DNA from: Fragilaria crotonensis
Taxonomy: Eukaryota; Bacillariophyta; Fragilariophyceae; Fragilariales; Fragilariaceae
Direction: 5' to 3'
Assembly (NCBI GenBank): GCA_022925895.1
Contig: JAKSYS010000085.1
Span: 62,001 to 126,000 of the forward strand
DNA: 64,000 nt
The notes under the pieces are model-generated. The model searched no databases. It was not told where the DNA came from and was given only the letters and a program-made list of their open reading frames with translations. The position numbers and the translations under genes were made by a program. Positions 22,708 to 34,157 of this stretch are shown piece by piece (within the stretch, counting starts at the first letter, position 1; each line of letters begins with the position of its first letter).

Positions 22708-24657
22708 TTATTTTCTCTTCTTGGAAGGTACTCCTTTCTTGAGGGTGACCGCGATTGATTCTTTGGGCAAAGAATACGCCGATCCCTTAGCACCCCCGTG
22801 AGATGACAGTCGCTCGTCTCCGAGCAGGAGTGCCTGTAGTTCCTCGACCAAATTGCCCTGAAAGACAACTTCAGCGTGACCTTTTTTCAGAGCTCCAAGC
22901 TGTGGATCGTCATCAACAATCGTTCCGGCACACGCGAATCTTCGAACAACCTCTTTGCACAATGCGGCAGCGTCAATATCGTATTCTTCCACGCCCCTCA
23001 ATCGTGTCACAAACTTGTTACCGCCAATCCTAGATACTTCTATTTGAACCTTGGGAGGCATGCCACGTGCCATTTTGATGATTTGACTTCCCGGCATTTG
23101 TACTAGTGCATATGCCGGTTCCATCTTTTTGGCCCAGGCGACGCTCAAGTCTTTGCGACTCATTGAGGTTTGGGGAGGCGAATCACAATTATTGGTCCGT
23201 TTGTAGAGTGCATCGGTCAAGGGACCATCGAGGGTAACCATACCACCGTCGTCGGATATCAACTCATTTTCAAGACAGTATTTGTCCAATATTGCACGGA
23301 CTTCTGGATTGGTCAAATAACCGGTACCTCGTCGTTCCTGCGATTTGGCATTGGCGGCTTTGACATCATCAACATCAAGTCGCATGAGGTTGACAAAGTA
23401 ATGCGGTATGACATAAAGCGTCACAATCTGCTTAATTTTCTTCCCTGCCGCACCGGAAGGGTCGTCCTTTTTAGTCTTACGGATACCTCTCAGATCTTCG
23501 TGTGACCTAGTTACCGCTTTGAGGCACCCTGCCGGATTGTTGTCGTTTTTATCAGGTGCAAGCACCAACAGGCCTCTCTTCTGCTGATGAAGCATGTAGG
23601 TTCCGAATTTCTTGTAGGATGTTTGTTTGAGTTGAAGGACTGTATCATTCGGAACCTGCTTGAGGACGTGGTTGGCGTAAAATGTTGACAACAGCATCGG
23701 AAGCTCCTTATCTGATACATTCACCAAGGCGTGACAAGTGGCTTGATGCAGTACATCGTCAGGAGACACAGGGTCTTCTTCAGCCTTGACGGATGTGGAT
23801 TGACCGATTTCCGCTTCCTCTCCATCAGATCTTGGGCAAGGTTCGTTTTGCTCCGTGCCATTTGCATCGGTTTCGTCTACTTCGTCGTCATCATCGCCAT
23901 CTTCTTCGTCAGTACTACTCCGGATCGGTCGAACCAGGATACCATCAAGAAAACCAACATTACCATAGTGTCCATTATTAAAGTTGGCACCTCCGACGGG
24001 GTTTATTGGTCCTGAGCCCTTCCCAGCCATGGCCGTTGTGGAACGGTAGATATCATCTCCATAACACATCCACACCTGAACCCCAATACCCTTGACCTCG
24101 TTCTTCAATGCCGGTCGAAAGAGTCCTACCGCAAAGGGTTGAGGGTTTCCCCGTACTCGGATTGCGACAATGCCCAAGCCATGAGTGTTGGGAAGGGAGA
24201 TAATCCCGGCCCGCATGAGATGAGCTCCTCGACAAAGGTACTTCGATGCGTCCGAGGGAATATCAACGGCAGGAAAGTTAACAATAAGTGAAAGTACGGC
24301 CACAGAAGGACATTCCATGGTTGGTTCTCCTGGACCAAGGTCTACTGTCATCCAAACACATTCGGTAGTTGTTGAGTAAGGCCAAAGTCCTTGATTATCC
24401 GATTCATTGCCCACTGCGGGTCCTCGATAGTAAAGTTGTACCTTGTTCAGCTGGGCATGTTGTAATCTTCTTACAACAAGCGAATCTTGCATGAAAATTG
24501 CATCGAGAAGTTCTGAGGAAACCTTGGTAGTATTGTCATTGTACTCAAAGAAACGGGCTGCAACATCACGTAACTTCCGTCGATCCGATTTGCGAAGTGG
24601 GGCATCCATCGCTTTCTTCCCCCCTACCCCGATGGACGAATCTGCCTTGTGAAACAT
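22708..24657 (-). CDS. EIF2D: Translation initiation factor eIF2D (ligatin)
   Basis: A 649-residue intronless protein starting MFHKADSS; the open frame runs 66 codons further upstream but those do not look conserved. eIF2D delivers tRNA to the P site without GTP and helps recycle 40S subunits after termination. Visible parts in order are an N-terminal segment with KSDRRKLRD, the usual ligatin start, and a PUA-type region with LCRGAHLMRAGI and VAIRVRGNPQPFAVG. An acidic disordered linker (DEEDGDDDDEVDET) follows. Next comes a helical region containing LPMLLSTFYANHVL, then a SWIB/MDM2-like domain (NPEVRAILDKYCLENELI) and a C-terminal SUI1/eIF1 domain (VQIEVSRIGGNKFVTRLRG). The frame is intact throughout. 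It is convergent with the J-protein gene; the stop codons are about 140 bp apart. Confidence 0.93.
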   Translation of the reverse strand: MFHKADSSIGVGGKKAMDAPLRKSDRRKLRDVAARFFEYNDNTTKVSSELLDAIFMQDSLVVRRLQHAQLNKVQLYYRGPAVGNESDNQGLWPYSTTTECVWMTVDLGPGEPTMECPSVAVLSLIVNFPAVDIPSDASKYLCRGAHLMRAGIISLPNTHGLGIVAIRVRGNPQPFAVGLFRPALKNEVKGIGVQVWMCYGDDIYRSTTAMAGKGSGPINPVGGANFNNGHYGNVGFLDGILVRPIRSSTDEEDGDDDDEVDETDANGTEQNEPCPRSDGEEAEIGQSTSVKAEEDPVSPDDVLHQATCHALVNVSDKELPMLLSTFYANHVLKQVPNDTVLQLKQTSYKKFGTYMLHQQKRGLLVLAPDKNDNNPAGCLKAVTRSHEDLRGIRKTKKDDPSGAAGKKIKQIVTLYVIPHYFVNLMRLDVDDVKAANAKSQERRGTGYLTNPEVRAILDKYCLENELISDDGGMVTLDGPLTDALYKRTNNCDSPPQTSMSRKDLSVAWAKKMEPAYALVQMPGSQIIKMARGMPPKVQIEVSRIGGNKFVTRLRGVEEYDIDAAALCKEVVRRFACAGTIVDDDPQLGALKKGHAEVVFQGNLVEELQALLLGDERLSSHGGAKGSAYSLPKESIAVTLKKGVPSKKRK

Positions 24658-25286
24658 TCTACAGTGAACGAAGAGTGAGAGTGGAGTACAACCACAGTGT
24701 TTTGTCAAGAGCGAAGGCAAGCGTGATCGCCGTCGAGGGTACAAAACCTTTGCGAGCCTCAGTGTTGCGATGGTGTCGCGTGTCGGCGAAGGCAAAAGGA
24801 AAAGTTGCTTCTGTGTTTCTCCATCCATGTCCACTGGAGACTGGCCCACTTTCATCAGAATATGCTGGTAATATATGGTGCTGTAAGACTACTGACTGCT
24901 CGGATACTGTCCTTTGGTCAGACAACAACAACAGTAGTTTGTTCACCAGTACCAGTAACAATTACGACTCTCAACTATGGTCATACTTCAGGGCCAGACC
25001 CTAACTTATGCTCCGTACGACAGTCAATGAGCCACTTGCCGCTATTTCTTGACCCTGCTCCAAATTGCAATGCGGCTTTAACGCAGAATTCTAGACTGCA
25101 AATGGAGAACTGTTTTTCAGGACCCGTGAATGTCACAAACAGGCAATCCACTATCCATTGAAACCGTCTGATGAACACAACCCGTTGTTAAAATAGCAGC
25201 CTGCACAGGAAACGGCATCGACGGGGTATTGGCGAACAAAGGCAACTGCGGTTACACAATGCCATCCAGGAATAACCCCAATGCAT
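24658..25286. other. Intergenic region, no gene seen
   Basis: This is the upstream region of the eIF2D gene and the downstream region of the secreted repeat protein. I see no conserved element in it. Confidence 0.5.
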
Positions 25287-26740
25287 TTATTTTAGATTCT
25301 GCTCTAGCTTTCGTATTGGTCGTGTTGGTCGGTCGCAATCACGTCCATCACAGGCGGTGGGTCCAATTGACGATGGCATCAAACTCTGCCCAACAATACT
25401 GGGACCAATGGATGCTCCCTCCAACGACGGCGTCAAGCTCTGCCCAAAAACAGTGGGACCCGTTGAGGCTCCCTCCGACGAGGGCGTCAAGCTCTGCCCA
25501 AATACAGTGGGACCCGTTGAGGCTCCCTCCGACGAGGGCGTCAAACTCTGCCCAAATACAGTGGGACCAGTTGAGGCTCCCTCCGACGAGGGCGTCAAAC
25601 TCTGTCCGAAAAAAGTGGGTTCGATTGATGCTCCCTCCGACGAGGGCGTAAAACTCTGACCGAAAGTGGTGGGACCCATTGATGTTCTCTGCGAGGGAGT
25701 CAAACTCTGTCCGAAAACAGTGGGACCGGCTGATGTTCCCTGTGACGAGGGAGTCAAACTCTCCCCGACCATTGTGGGGCCGAATGATATGCTCATGGAA
25801 GGTTCCACACTTTTGGCAGGCATTGGATTTGGTGGCGATGTCGGTTGCATCGATGTTGGACTGTCAAAAGGAGGCACAACTATAGGCGGCGACGAAGAAG
25901 TAGAAGGAGACGGAGTTGTGTCTGGTTTTGGATGGACGCTTCCTTTCCCTTTCCCCTTTCCCATCTTCGACTTGTCATCCCCCTTCTTGCCGCCCTTGCC
26001 CTTCCCTTTGGCCGATCCCTTCTTTCCTCCCTTTTTTCCCTCGCCACCTTTTCCTTCCTTATCCCCACCTTTTCCCTTTCCTCCTCCACCTTTTCCTTTT
26101 CCTCCTTCACCTTTTCCTTTTCCTCCTCCATCATCATCGGATGGACTGTAATCATCATCGGATGGATTGTAATCATCATCGGATGGATTCGACGATACCG
26201 GTGTTTCAGAGTAAGAATTACTTCGGCCATTTCCCTTTCCACCATCATCGGTCGGCGCGCCCGCGACCGGTGTGTTATCATCCGTGGATGCTGGGGGTTG
26301 TATCGGGTAAGATGAGGGTGCTGGCGAATGACTTTCACTACCTCGTCGTGGTCGTTCATTGTATCTTCGAGTCAAGACACACGTTAGACACGCCCCGGTC
26401 TATATACTCATACTAACACGTTGGATAATCCAACTTACCTTCCTGGATCTAATCCAGTGGATCCAAAATCTTGTTGTGTAGTCACCAAAGTTTCATTCCC
26501 CGACCCTGCAGTTACCCCATCGTTCAATTGCAGCGAAGCAGCGGCTGCATCGGAGACAGAAAAATCATGATCAGGTTGGAAGTTTGCTTCAATGTCTTGC
26601 GGAGTGACGCCAGTCCTAATTTCATCTATTTCTTGAGCTCGTCGAACTTTCCCTCTTGACAGCAGCGTCGACTTGGACGAAGATAGTAGCAGGCAACTTA
26701 ATATTAGTACCAAATGGCGGTGACGCTGCAGCGACATCAT
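25287..26740 (-). CDS. Secreted low-complexity protein with SDDD, KG and 18-residue repeats
   Basis: Two exons, 26740-26439 and 26364-25287, with a 74-bp GTAAGT...AG intron, giving 459 residues. A signal peptide (HLVLILSCLLLSSSKS) directs it to the secretory path. A basic KVRR site follows at about residue 32. Next come acidic repeats PSDDDY (about 160-180), a Lys/Gly-rich block (GKGKGGKKG type, about 180-245), a Pro/Ser/Thr linker, and about nine 18-residue units of the form GPTVFGQSLTPSSEGAS with a 54-bp period. No enzyme domain is present. Alternating acidic-Ser and Lys-rich segments in a secreted protein recall diatom cell-wall and silica-associated proteins (silaffin or silacidin type). 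That function is inference from composition only. The repeats are recent and prone to length change. Confidence 0.75.
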
Positions 26741-27542
26741 CGTCTCTTGTCGATTGTTGTCTGGTTGTCCAACCCTGATGGGTACATACGAGAAAAAGCC
26801 TCTACCGTTGATTCGTCACATTCGTCGGAAATTTTGATGAAATTGGAGTTGTGATAAATGACCAGATACCGTATGTATAACCGATTCACATATATTAATT
26901 AAGGTGTTTCATCGGGTTGGTGGCAATGTGCACGAATCCAACTTTTTTGAGAGCCCGCCAACATACACCACAAACCAGCCAAGATCCTTACGGGATGAAG
27001 TGGCCGAATTCTTAGCACGATCCTTTCTGTTAATTATGTGTGGGGAGACAAGGAGCCCGCTTGGGTCATCAATACACTGAACACAGAACTCTACTAGTAG
27101 AGTATGTCTAGTCGTAGTACTAGTCCTACATACTTCATGCTGCATGTAGATAGCGCACTACAAAATATACTCCATCGCCACTGGGCGCTGGGCGACCGTG
27201 CTGTTGGCTGTTGACCAGCACTTGATGCCAACCTCACGCAAAATCTTGTCATCAGTACGTCGATGACCTACTTGAAAATAGAGTCAACATCGACGAACAG
27301 CTGGGAGTAAAGATGTAGAAGGAAATAGGGTGCATGGTAGTGAAACCTTTCACTAAAATCTATTTGAAATGTTGTTTAAACATACCCTTCTACATCAGAA
27401 CTCAGTACGCAACTGCATCGGAGCAAGGCTCGACCTACGGTTAGGAATCTGGGCAGACGACGCGTATGAGTGAACGCACATCATTTGAGAATTCGACACA
27501 TCGCGAAGCGGTGTATAAAGGTGGTAGCTCACAAATGCTCGT
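26741..27542. other. Intergenic region, no gene seen
   Basis: This lies between two minus-strand genes. It has TAGTAC-rich sequence near 27092-27128 and nothing else recognisable. Confidence 0.5.
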
Positions 27543-30500
27543 CTACTTGTCACCCAGCCATGACGCTACTTCGTCGGTGGTGAGCGCCTCCGCTTGAACC
27601 ACAGCGCGAGTTTCACAAAGCGGCACCAACGACTGACAACCTTGGCGGGCAAAACACAAGATCAAACAGTTCTCAGTTTGTGAGTGGAACCCAGCTTCGC
27701 AGTAGGTCATGTAATAATTCCACACGCGCAAGAAAACATCATCGAATCCGAGTTGACGAACCAAGGCTTCGTTCGCATTGAAGCGACGGCGCCATTCAGC
27801 GAGCGTTCGGGCGTAGTGTAGACCAATGTTTGACACGTGTTCCAGAGTCAGGCAAGAGTTGTGGTAAGCCGCGTCGACCAGTGCATGAAGGGACGGGCAG
27901 CAGCTTCCGGGGAAAATAATGGTGTTGATGAAGTCAGTGGAACGCAGGTAGGTCTCATACCTCATCTCAGGCGTTGTTATCGCTTCCATGACAAGGATGC
28001 CGTTCGGAGCCAGAACTTGTTCTACAGCCCAAAAGAATTCACCAAGGTGGTCGTGTCCAACAGCCTCGATCATTTCACAACTGACAACCCGATCAAAACG
28101 GCCGCGATTTTCCTTGCGGCGTGCAAACGTGCGGTAGTCACAGACTTCGAACGAAATTAGATGCTTGAGCCTCCTTCTCGACACGCTTCTCGGCGAGTGC
28201 CTTTTGCTCAACTGAAAGAGTTATACCAACAACCTTGCATCCATACTTTTTAGCAGCATGAAGTGAAAGACCACCAACCGAAACCAATGTCAACAAAGAC
28301 TGATTGGGTTCTAATTGAGCCCTAGCAAGCAGGGTATCAAGTTTGCGCCACTGTGCTTCTTCCAGGGTTCCACGGAAGACAAGGCCGGTTTGGGAAGGGG
28401 CTCGCACAGCATCATAAATGGCAGACGAATACATCAGAGTCTCTGGATCCAGGAATGACCTAAATAGGTCGTTCGACAAATCATAGTGTGCATGAATATT
28501 TTTGAGGCTGCCGCCAGGTTCTGAATTGTCCATCGTCAGCTTGTAACGAAGATAGTTGAAGATGGAGCCAAGCTTGGAGATCAACAAACCCGATCCGTTC
28601 GTCATGGCATTCGAGTAACGATTCCCACGACCTGCTTTCCGAGGTTGGAAAAGCTCGGGACGATCGCGGTTTCCTATGAAAAGCATGAACAACCTCATCA
28701 GGCCCACAGGGTCGCCAAGTACGATATTGCTTTCATCCGCAGAATCCAAAGGGCGAATGACGGGATCGTAGTCTTCAGCGCTGTTGAGGGGTTCCACTAC
28801 GTAGTGTCCGGCCATGTACGACCTGGCCAGACCAAGATCGTATTCAAGAGCCGTCTTGACGAAAAACCATGAATCGAAGACTCGAAGAGTCACAGGCTTA
28901 GCATCACACCCACAGAAGCTACCATCTCCGAATTTCACAATGGACCCATCATTAAATTTGAGTTGCAAGGTTCCTTTCTTCACTGCCTTCTCTCAAAAGT
29001 AGAAAATGAATCGCCTGCAGACTGCCACAGGAATATCACGAGTCAGACTCTGGTATAACTGGTGATATGCTGCCGAGATGATATTCTTGCTTGCTTTAAC
29101 CCTGGACAAGTCTGGTGGTGCAAGCACCATGGCGTCTGAATTTCCCCATGGGAGTGGCACACCGGAAACCTTCGTGGCGACTGTGAATCCAGAACGACAT
29201 CCATCCTCGTGGAAGCCATATCCTTCCCATGCACCGCAAAACCATACGCCATCTTTGCCTTGGAATTTTTCGTCCAAGGCCTCACGTGCCCTCAGAGTGT
29301 TGGGGTTGAACTGAGGATGAGCCAAGATGATGCGCTTGTGTATCAAGTCCTGCGCCGGTGGCTGATGTGGATTGAGCGACACGAATACCTCTTGATCGGT
29401 TTTCAAATTTTGCAATCGATTGAGCCAGTAGGTAACATAAACGGCCTTCATGCGCCCTTCTTCACCTTCCAAATCGACAATTTCCTTCTTGGTGTTGCCA
29501 AATCCAGATTCTCCACCTTCAAAGGCTTCGGCACGTTTGGAAGGTCCAAGGACGGACATGTTTGCTGATTTTCCCAAGCAATTCCACGACGCCCAGGCAC
29601 GACGACGTAATGGCATGAGTTTGGGGTCGGAATGAACATAAATGACATTATCGGCATATTCAATCTGCTTCAAGAGATCGAGAGCTTCAGGGTCAATGAC
29701 AGCCTCGCTGTTGAGTATCTTCCAGGCCGTTGGAGGATGACAAGCAAAGATCAGTTCATCGAACACACCAACCGACACATTGTTTGTAGTAAAGAGCTCA
29801 TATTGAATGCGTCCATTGACAGTCTTATTGACGGATACAATTGGGGTAGACAGATGTGCATTATCTCCCAAAATGTCCTTCACCTTGTCTGTGTAAGATT
29901 TGGATCTGCCCGCAACTGTCTTCCACTGTTGTAAATGGAGAACACGATGAGATTGTGATTGAGAAAGTCAAGTATGTTGGACGACACACGTAAAGGGAGA
30001 AAGGACGAGAAAAAGAGACTTACCTGCGGACGCTGAAAGAGTTGAAGCATCTTGTGATTGCAAAGGAATGCAATGAGCTGGTGCGCGGGGAACTGGAGGA
30101 CATCTTCAATACTCGCCGACCACAATGCAGCCATCATGGGGAGCAAGTAATTGGTACAAAATGGCTGAGAATAACCATGATCTCTAAGGTACTGTCCCGT
30201 GGTGACGACTCGTCGAGGATCATCTTTGGGCAGGGAGAGAATTTCAGCGGCTTCAGCATTGAATCGAAGCATGTCCGAAATGTATCGATAAAATGATGGC
30301 TTGAAGAGTTGAGTTCGATCGGCGAAAAGGCCATTCAAGCCATCCGAATTCCACTCGATCGTCTTGCCCCCATCGAGACTAACACTGAGACTCATATCGG
30401 AGTCCTCTTCTTCGACTCCTAATTCCTTGAACCATGCAGTCATGTTGGGATAGTTGCAATCAGGTCCACTGTTGAAGACCATGAAACCAATATCAACATC

Positions 30501-30746
30501 AAGGTCCTTTTTCTGTTCCCCAACTTGGATCGTACATGTATGAGCATGACCTCCAAGACGATCTTCTGCTTCAAAAAGATGAACGTTGATCTTAGCGCTA
30601 GCAGTGGATTGTAACTGGTGGAGGTGCCATGCTGCTGAAAGACCAGAAACACCGCCACCAATCACTGCCACCTTCTTCTCCATCTTATCTGCCGGAGCAC
30701 CAATCTTGTCGTCACCAACATTCTGAATATCTTCAACCACGACCAT
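27543..30746 (-). CDS. FAD amine-oxidase / cyclopropane fatty acid synthase fusion
   Basis: Exon 1 is 30746-30024 and exon 2 starts at 29925 (98-bp GTAAGT...AG intron). The N-terminal half is a FAD-dependent oxidoreductase with the dinucleotide fold VAVIGGGVSGLSAAW and LGGHAHT. The C-terminal half is a CFA-type SAM methyltransferase (HAHYDLSNDLF, CKVVGITLS, SCEMIEAVG, YLRSTDFINTIIFPG). This fusion is known from plant cyclopropane synthases, which add a methylene bridge to acyl chains of phospholipids. Oddities: an in-frame TGA at 28995-28993 lies between the halves (IFYF then EKAVKKGTLQL). SAM motif I near 28290 reads LVSVGG where DIGFGWGG is expected, which fits losses in two G runs. A frame change near 28165 separates EKEA from KHLISFEVCDYR. 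Either the assembly has undercounted bases or this copy is inactive. An ATG at 30815 is also open but adds non-conserved sequence. Confidence 0.85.
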
Positions 30747-31318
30747 GATTCTATATACTAGACTGCAGAATGTATATGATTTATGTGCAAATGATGTATG
30801 ATCAGTGATGAACAAAGATCAACGATGAACAAAGATCAACGATGAACAAAGATCAACGATGAACAAAGATCAGCGATGAAAGATGAACAACGCGATCAAT
30901 GACGATCGACGTGCAAAGATGAGCTGGTCAGCAGATGATGGACAAGAAACCAAAGATTCGTATGTCAGCAGGATTTTGACCTGGAGGTCCAGCAAATGAC
31001 GGTTAAAGCTAGATTTCTTAGTTCCCGGACCTTCCTTGAGAAGACGGTACCGATACAAGGTACTGTAAAAGGTACATGAGGTACTGTATAGCATACACGC
31101 CTTAGCTAGAAGTACTGGCACAAAAGATGGAAAACTCGTTCGGATCTTACTACAGGGCAATTGTACCCCGAGTACAATACTGGCACTTCGTGCTCCACTA
31201 CAGAATCCTGGTACCCTATCATGCATGTACTATACACTATACATTACAAGTACCAGTATTTGTAATATGATGAGAACCGAAATTACAAACTGCATCGATC
31301 ACCTTCAAGATCGCTCCC
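30747..31318. promoter_or_regulatory. Divergent intergenic region with minisatellite and GTAC palindromes
   Basis: This region separates the diverging fusion gene and hydrolase gene, so it should hold both promoters. Next to the fusion gene it has the 17-bp minisatellite. Next to the hydrolase it has many GGTAC/GTACC palindromes (about 31045-31250). No defined promoter motif can be claimed. Confidence 0.4.
30800..30890. repeat. 17-bp minisatellite
   Basis: About five tandem units of GATCAACGATGAACAAA with small variations, starting 54 bp upstream of the likely start codon of the fusion gene. Confidence 0.9.
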
Positions 31319-32230
31319 ATGTCGTCCTCCGAAGCACTCCCTCCCGTTGAACGGAAAGGAATTCTCGTCGTCCATCGCAGCGGACTACCAGTACCAATCG
31401 CAACAAAATCTGAGGCAACTAACGTCAAAAAGCAGCCTGCTGTTTATATTTTTCTTTCTGGCTTTCCAGATTCATCCTCCACCTTTGACAGCTTTGCAAA
31501 GCCATTCGAAGAAACGCATCATGTTGTTAAAATTTGTTATCCAGATATGGACGAGACGTGTCTTCGAAGCTTTTGGGGATACAGTCTGCGCCAGGTGGAA
31601 ATGGCGCTTGTTGCCGTCATTCAAGAATACCGTGAAACGCATCACTGCGAAACCATTTATCTACATGGATTCGATTGGGGTGCTGCCGTCACCCTCCTGA
31701 TTGCTCATGACTATCCCAATATTATTACCAAACTCATTCAGCAAGATATTGGAGTTATCAAAGCAACACAAATGTCACTCTACGACATGATTGTCATTCC
31801 TTCCTATCAAATCTACTTGGCATGGGTGTTTCTACTATCACGCATCATCGTCGGCATCACGGGTGACGACGACCTAGCAACAAGGATCTTGGGATTCCTT
31901 CCTCGATGCTTTCCTTGGTTCCTACTCATGACGGAAACTCCCAAAGGCATTGAGTATCAAATGCTTCCTCATCGTTGTTATCCGTACCTTGGCGTCATTG
32001 TGGATATCATGACGGGCAATGGACTCGATTTGAAATTTACTCCATCGGTTCCACAATTCTTTGCCTACGGGGCCAAGAAAAATGTTTGTTTTCACACCAA
32101 CGGGTATCTGAAGCAACTCGAGTCCACACCAAAGTGTTTCAGCAAAGCCTATTCTGGATCTCACTGGTTCCATACAACTCACGAGGCAGAGTTCCAAGCG
32201 GATGTCCTCAAGTTTCTCAAGGAGCAGTAG
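31319..32230 (+). CDS. Alpha/beta hydrolase
   Basis: A 303-residue intronless protein of the alpha/beta-hydrolase fold. The strand-turn region VYIFLSGFPDSSSTFDSF resembles the HGFP oxyanion segment. The nucleophile elbow is HGFDWGAAV (residues about 119-127), with Asp at the nucleophile position as in epoxide hydrolases and haloalkane dehalogenases. GSHWFHTTH near the C-terminus (about residue 280) provides the catalytic His. A hydrophobic cap-like stretch (YQIYLAWVFLLSRIIVGI) sits in the middle and could associate with membrane. No signal peptide is evident. The substrate cannot be inferred. The start is the first ATG in frame, 10 bases after a CTTCAAGATCG stretch. Confidence 0.8.
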   Translation: MSSSEALPPVERKGILVVHRSGLPVPIATKSEATNVKKQPAVYIFLSGFPDSSSTFDSFAKPFEETHHVVKICYPDMDETCLRSFWGYSLRQVEMALVAVIQEYRETHHCETIYLHGFDWGAAVTLLIAHDYPNIITKLIQQDIGVIKATQMSLYDMIVIPSYQIYLAWVFLLSRIIVGITGDDDLATRILGFLPRCFPWFLLMTETPKGIEYQMLPHRCYPYLGVIVDIMTGNGLDLKFTPSVPQFFAYGAKKNVCFHTNGYLKQLESTPKCFSKAYSGSHWFHTTHEAEFQADVLKFLKEQ

Positions 32231-32911
32231 TTTTTTAGTTTGTACTCCGGGCACTATTGTAGTTTGCAATTCAAACGAGCCCATCATGTTGATCGTACCA
32301 ATCGTGAAGTCAGGTGAAAGGTATCAACAGGATTTTATTCTTTAGAGGTTGCTTGTAATACTCCTCTGTAAGGTATAAGTACTCCAGTAATGTTAGCCGC
32401 ACAGGAGTACTCAAGTGCCCAGCAAACTGTTATCTACCAGTAGTTCGTTCATTCGATGGCAGATGGCAGCATGCAGTACCGATGGCAAGACTGAGGACTG
32501 AGCACACTGATAAGTGGACCGACTTTGGTAATCGCCTTTTTCAATAAACTACCTGGTAGTCTAAAACATTGAAGGCACATTTTCCGGAACTATTGAACGT
32601 GAAAAACACGATACACTTGTCCTACTTCCTCCGACCGTGTGTCGACAGAGCGTTACAGTACAAAAATGCAACTAAGCGCTATTCAGTAGAAATACTCCAG
32701 TACAACCAACGTACAGCCTCGTACATGCAGGACACTGCTGTAGTTGTATGTTGTATCCCATTTCATGGTTGCAAATCTGCGACAGCGATGGCATGTGCAG
32801 GTATGACTAAGAACTCTGAGCAGTGATAGCAGTGGACTGCCTTCTGCTTCTGATGTATGAGTGCTGATTGTCATGGTGGTAGCTTAATGATTACTATTGC
32901 ATTCCATCATC
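32231..32911. other. Intergenic region, no gene seen
   Basis: No protein-like frame. GTAC/AGTACTCC-type palindromes occur at about 32370-32420. Confidence 0.5.
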
Positions 32912-34122
32912 ATGCCTACTAGAAGGTTGCGACAACAACGGCGACGCAGTGTGCCTTTTGATTTGAAAAAGCGAGGAATACAACTGCACGGCACGACAAG
33001 GCAACGACGGATTGCGGGTGTGAGCCCCATTTCCATTGTCATTATTGTCTGCTTGATAATTGCGTTCTTCAGTAAACTTGGGAAAGTACGTCGACATCAT
33101 TCCAAAACATTAAAGGCTCTGTTTCCGGAACCAGATTCGAACAATATCGAATCCGACCATTGTCCTGTCAATATTTCATGAAAGCCTCAAGCGCGGATGG
33201 TAACTATAAGCTGTCATTACGTGATCGAATCAAAGATCCGAATCGAGGGGAAATCGTCCTGGTTCGGAATGCTACGGACAGATTTCTAGTTTCCATTCAC
33301 AAACGGACAGCTGACAATCATATGAAGGGATACACCATTCTCCAGACTGGAACCTTTTATCCCACGAAAACAACCGAACTCATTAAACAAATTCTTGTGA
33401 ACGCAGTTGAGCTCAAGACGAATTCGACCGACATGAAGCATGACGAGGGATCTCGTCGCTTCATTGAAGTTGGTGCCTCCTTTGGTTGGTTCTCCCTGTT
33501 GGCGTATAAACTAGGAGTCCAGCATGTGGACATTTTTGAGCCAAATCTGGTCAATGTCCTACGTATATGCCAATCCATTGACGCTAATCGTTGGTGGAAC
33601 AGCAAGAATGATACCAGCAGCAACAGCATCGACATTTATCCATATGGAATCACAGCCGACGATGGTTCCGTCTTGTTTCAATATCGTGAAGATGGCACAG
33701 CCCGCATTAATGACAATTGGGGACACAAATCACAGGCGTTCGCTCTTGACAGCTTTGCTCGGGAACGAGGATGGTTGGAACGCAACGACCAAGACATTGC
33801 CATTCTCAAAATCGATGTTGGCGCCCACGCACCTCTTGCCATTGCTGGGGCATCCGAATTGCTAAGCAGCGGCATGGTCAAGTCTTTGATCTTTGATTTT
33901 ACTATACGACATTTGGGGGACAAGGAGCTGTGTATTCAAGCGATTCAACAATTGATGACTGCTGGATACGAGTTGAAACTGTGGGGTACTGATACACAGG
34001 GACCATCCAACCCCAGTGTGTGGCCACATGATGACGACTTGCCTTCGAATATCATCAAAGCCATGCAACGGCCTAAACAGCATTTTGAAATGTCATTATA
34101 TTGGAAGTACAAGGAATTATGA
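32912..34122 (+). CDS. FkbM-like methyltransferase, predicted type II membrane protein
   Basis: The N-terminus is basic (MPTRRLRQQRRRS) and a hydrophobic segment (SPISIVIIVCLIIAFFSKLG, about residues 36-55) would act as a signal anchor, typical of Golgi enzymes. The lumenal part contains the SAM motif I-like FIEVGASFGWFSLLAYKLG and VDIFEPN, then KIDVGAHAPLAIAGASELL. This is the FkbM order, a family that O-methylates sugars and similar substrates. The frame changes near 33170: HCPV continues in the next frame as CQYFMKASS, which fits one C lost from a CCC run. Without that change the catalytic part could begin at the ATG at 33178. The exact substrate is unknown. Confidence 0.72.
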
Positions 34123-34157
34123 AACACTACTCCTTCAAATGCTGAGTACAACAAAGA

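Noticed and set aside
25380-25760. Regularly spaced 54-bp repeats that could suggest a CRISPR-like array
   Set aside because: The repeats are contiguous coding units of the secreted protein with no unique spacers, in a eukaryotic setting.
25229-26416. Plus-strand frames of 140-166 codons across the secreted protein gene
   Set aside because: Antisense shadows of repetitive coding; the minus strand has a signal peptide and a proper intron.
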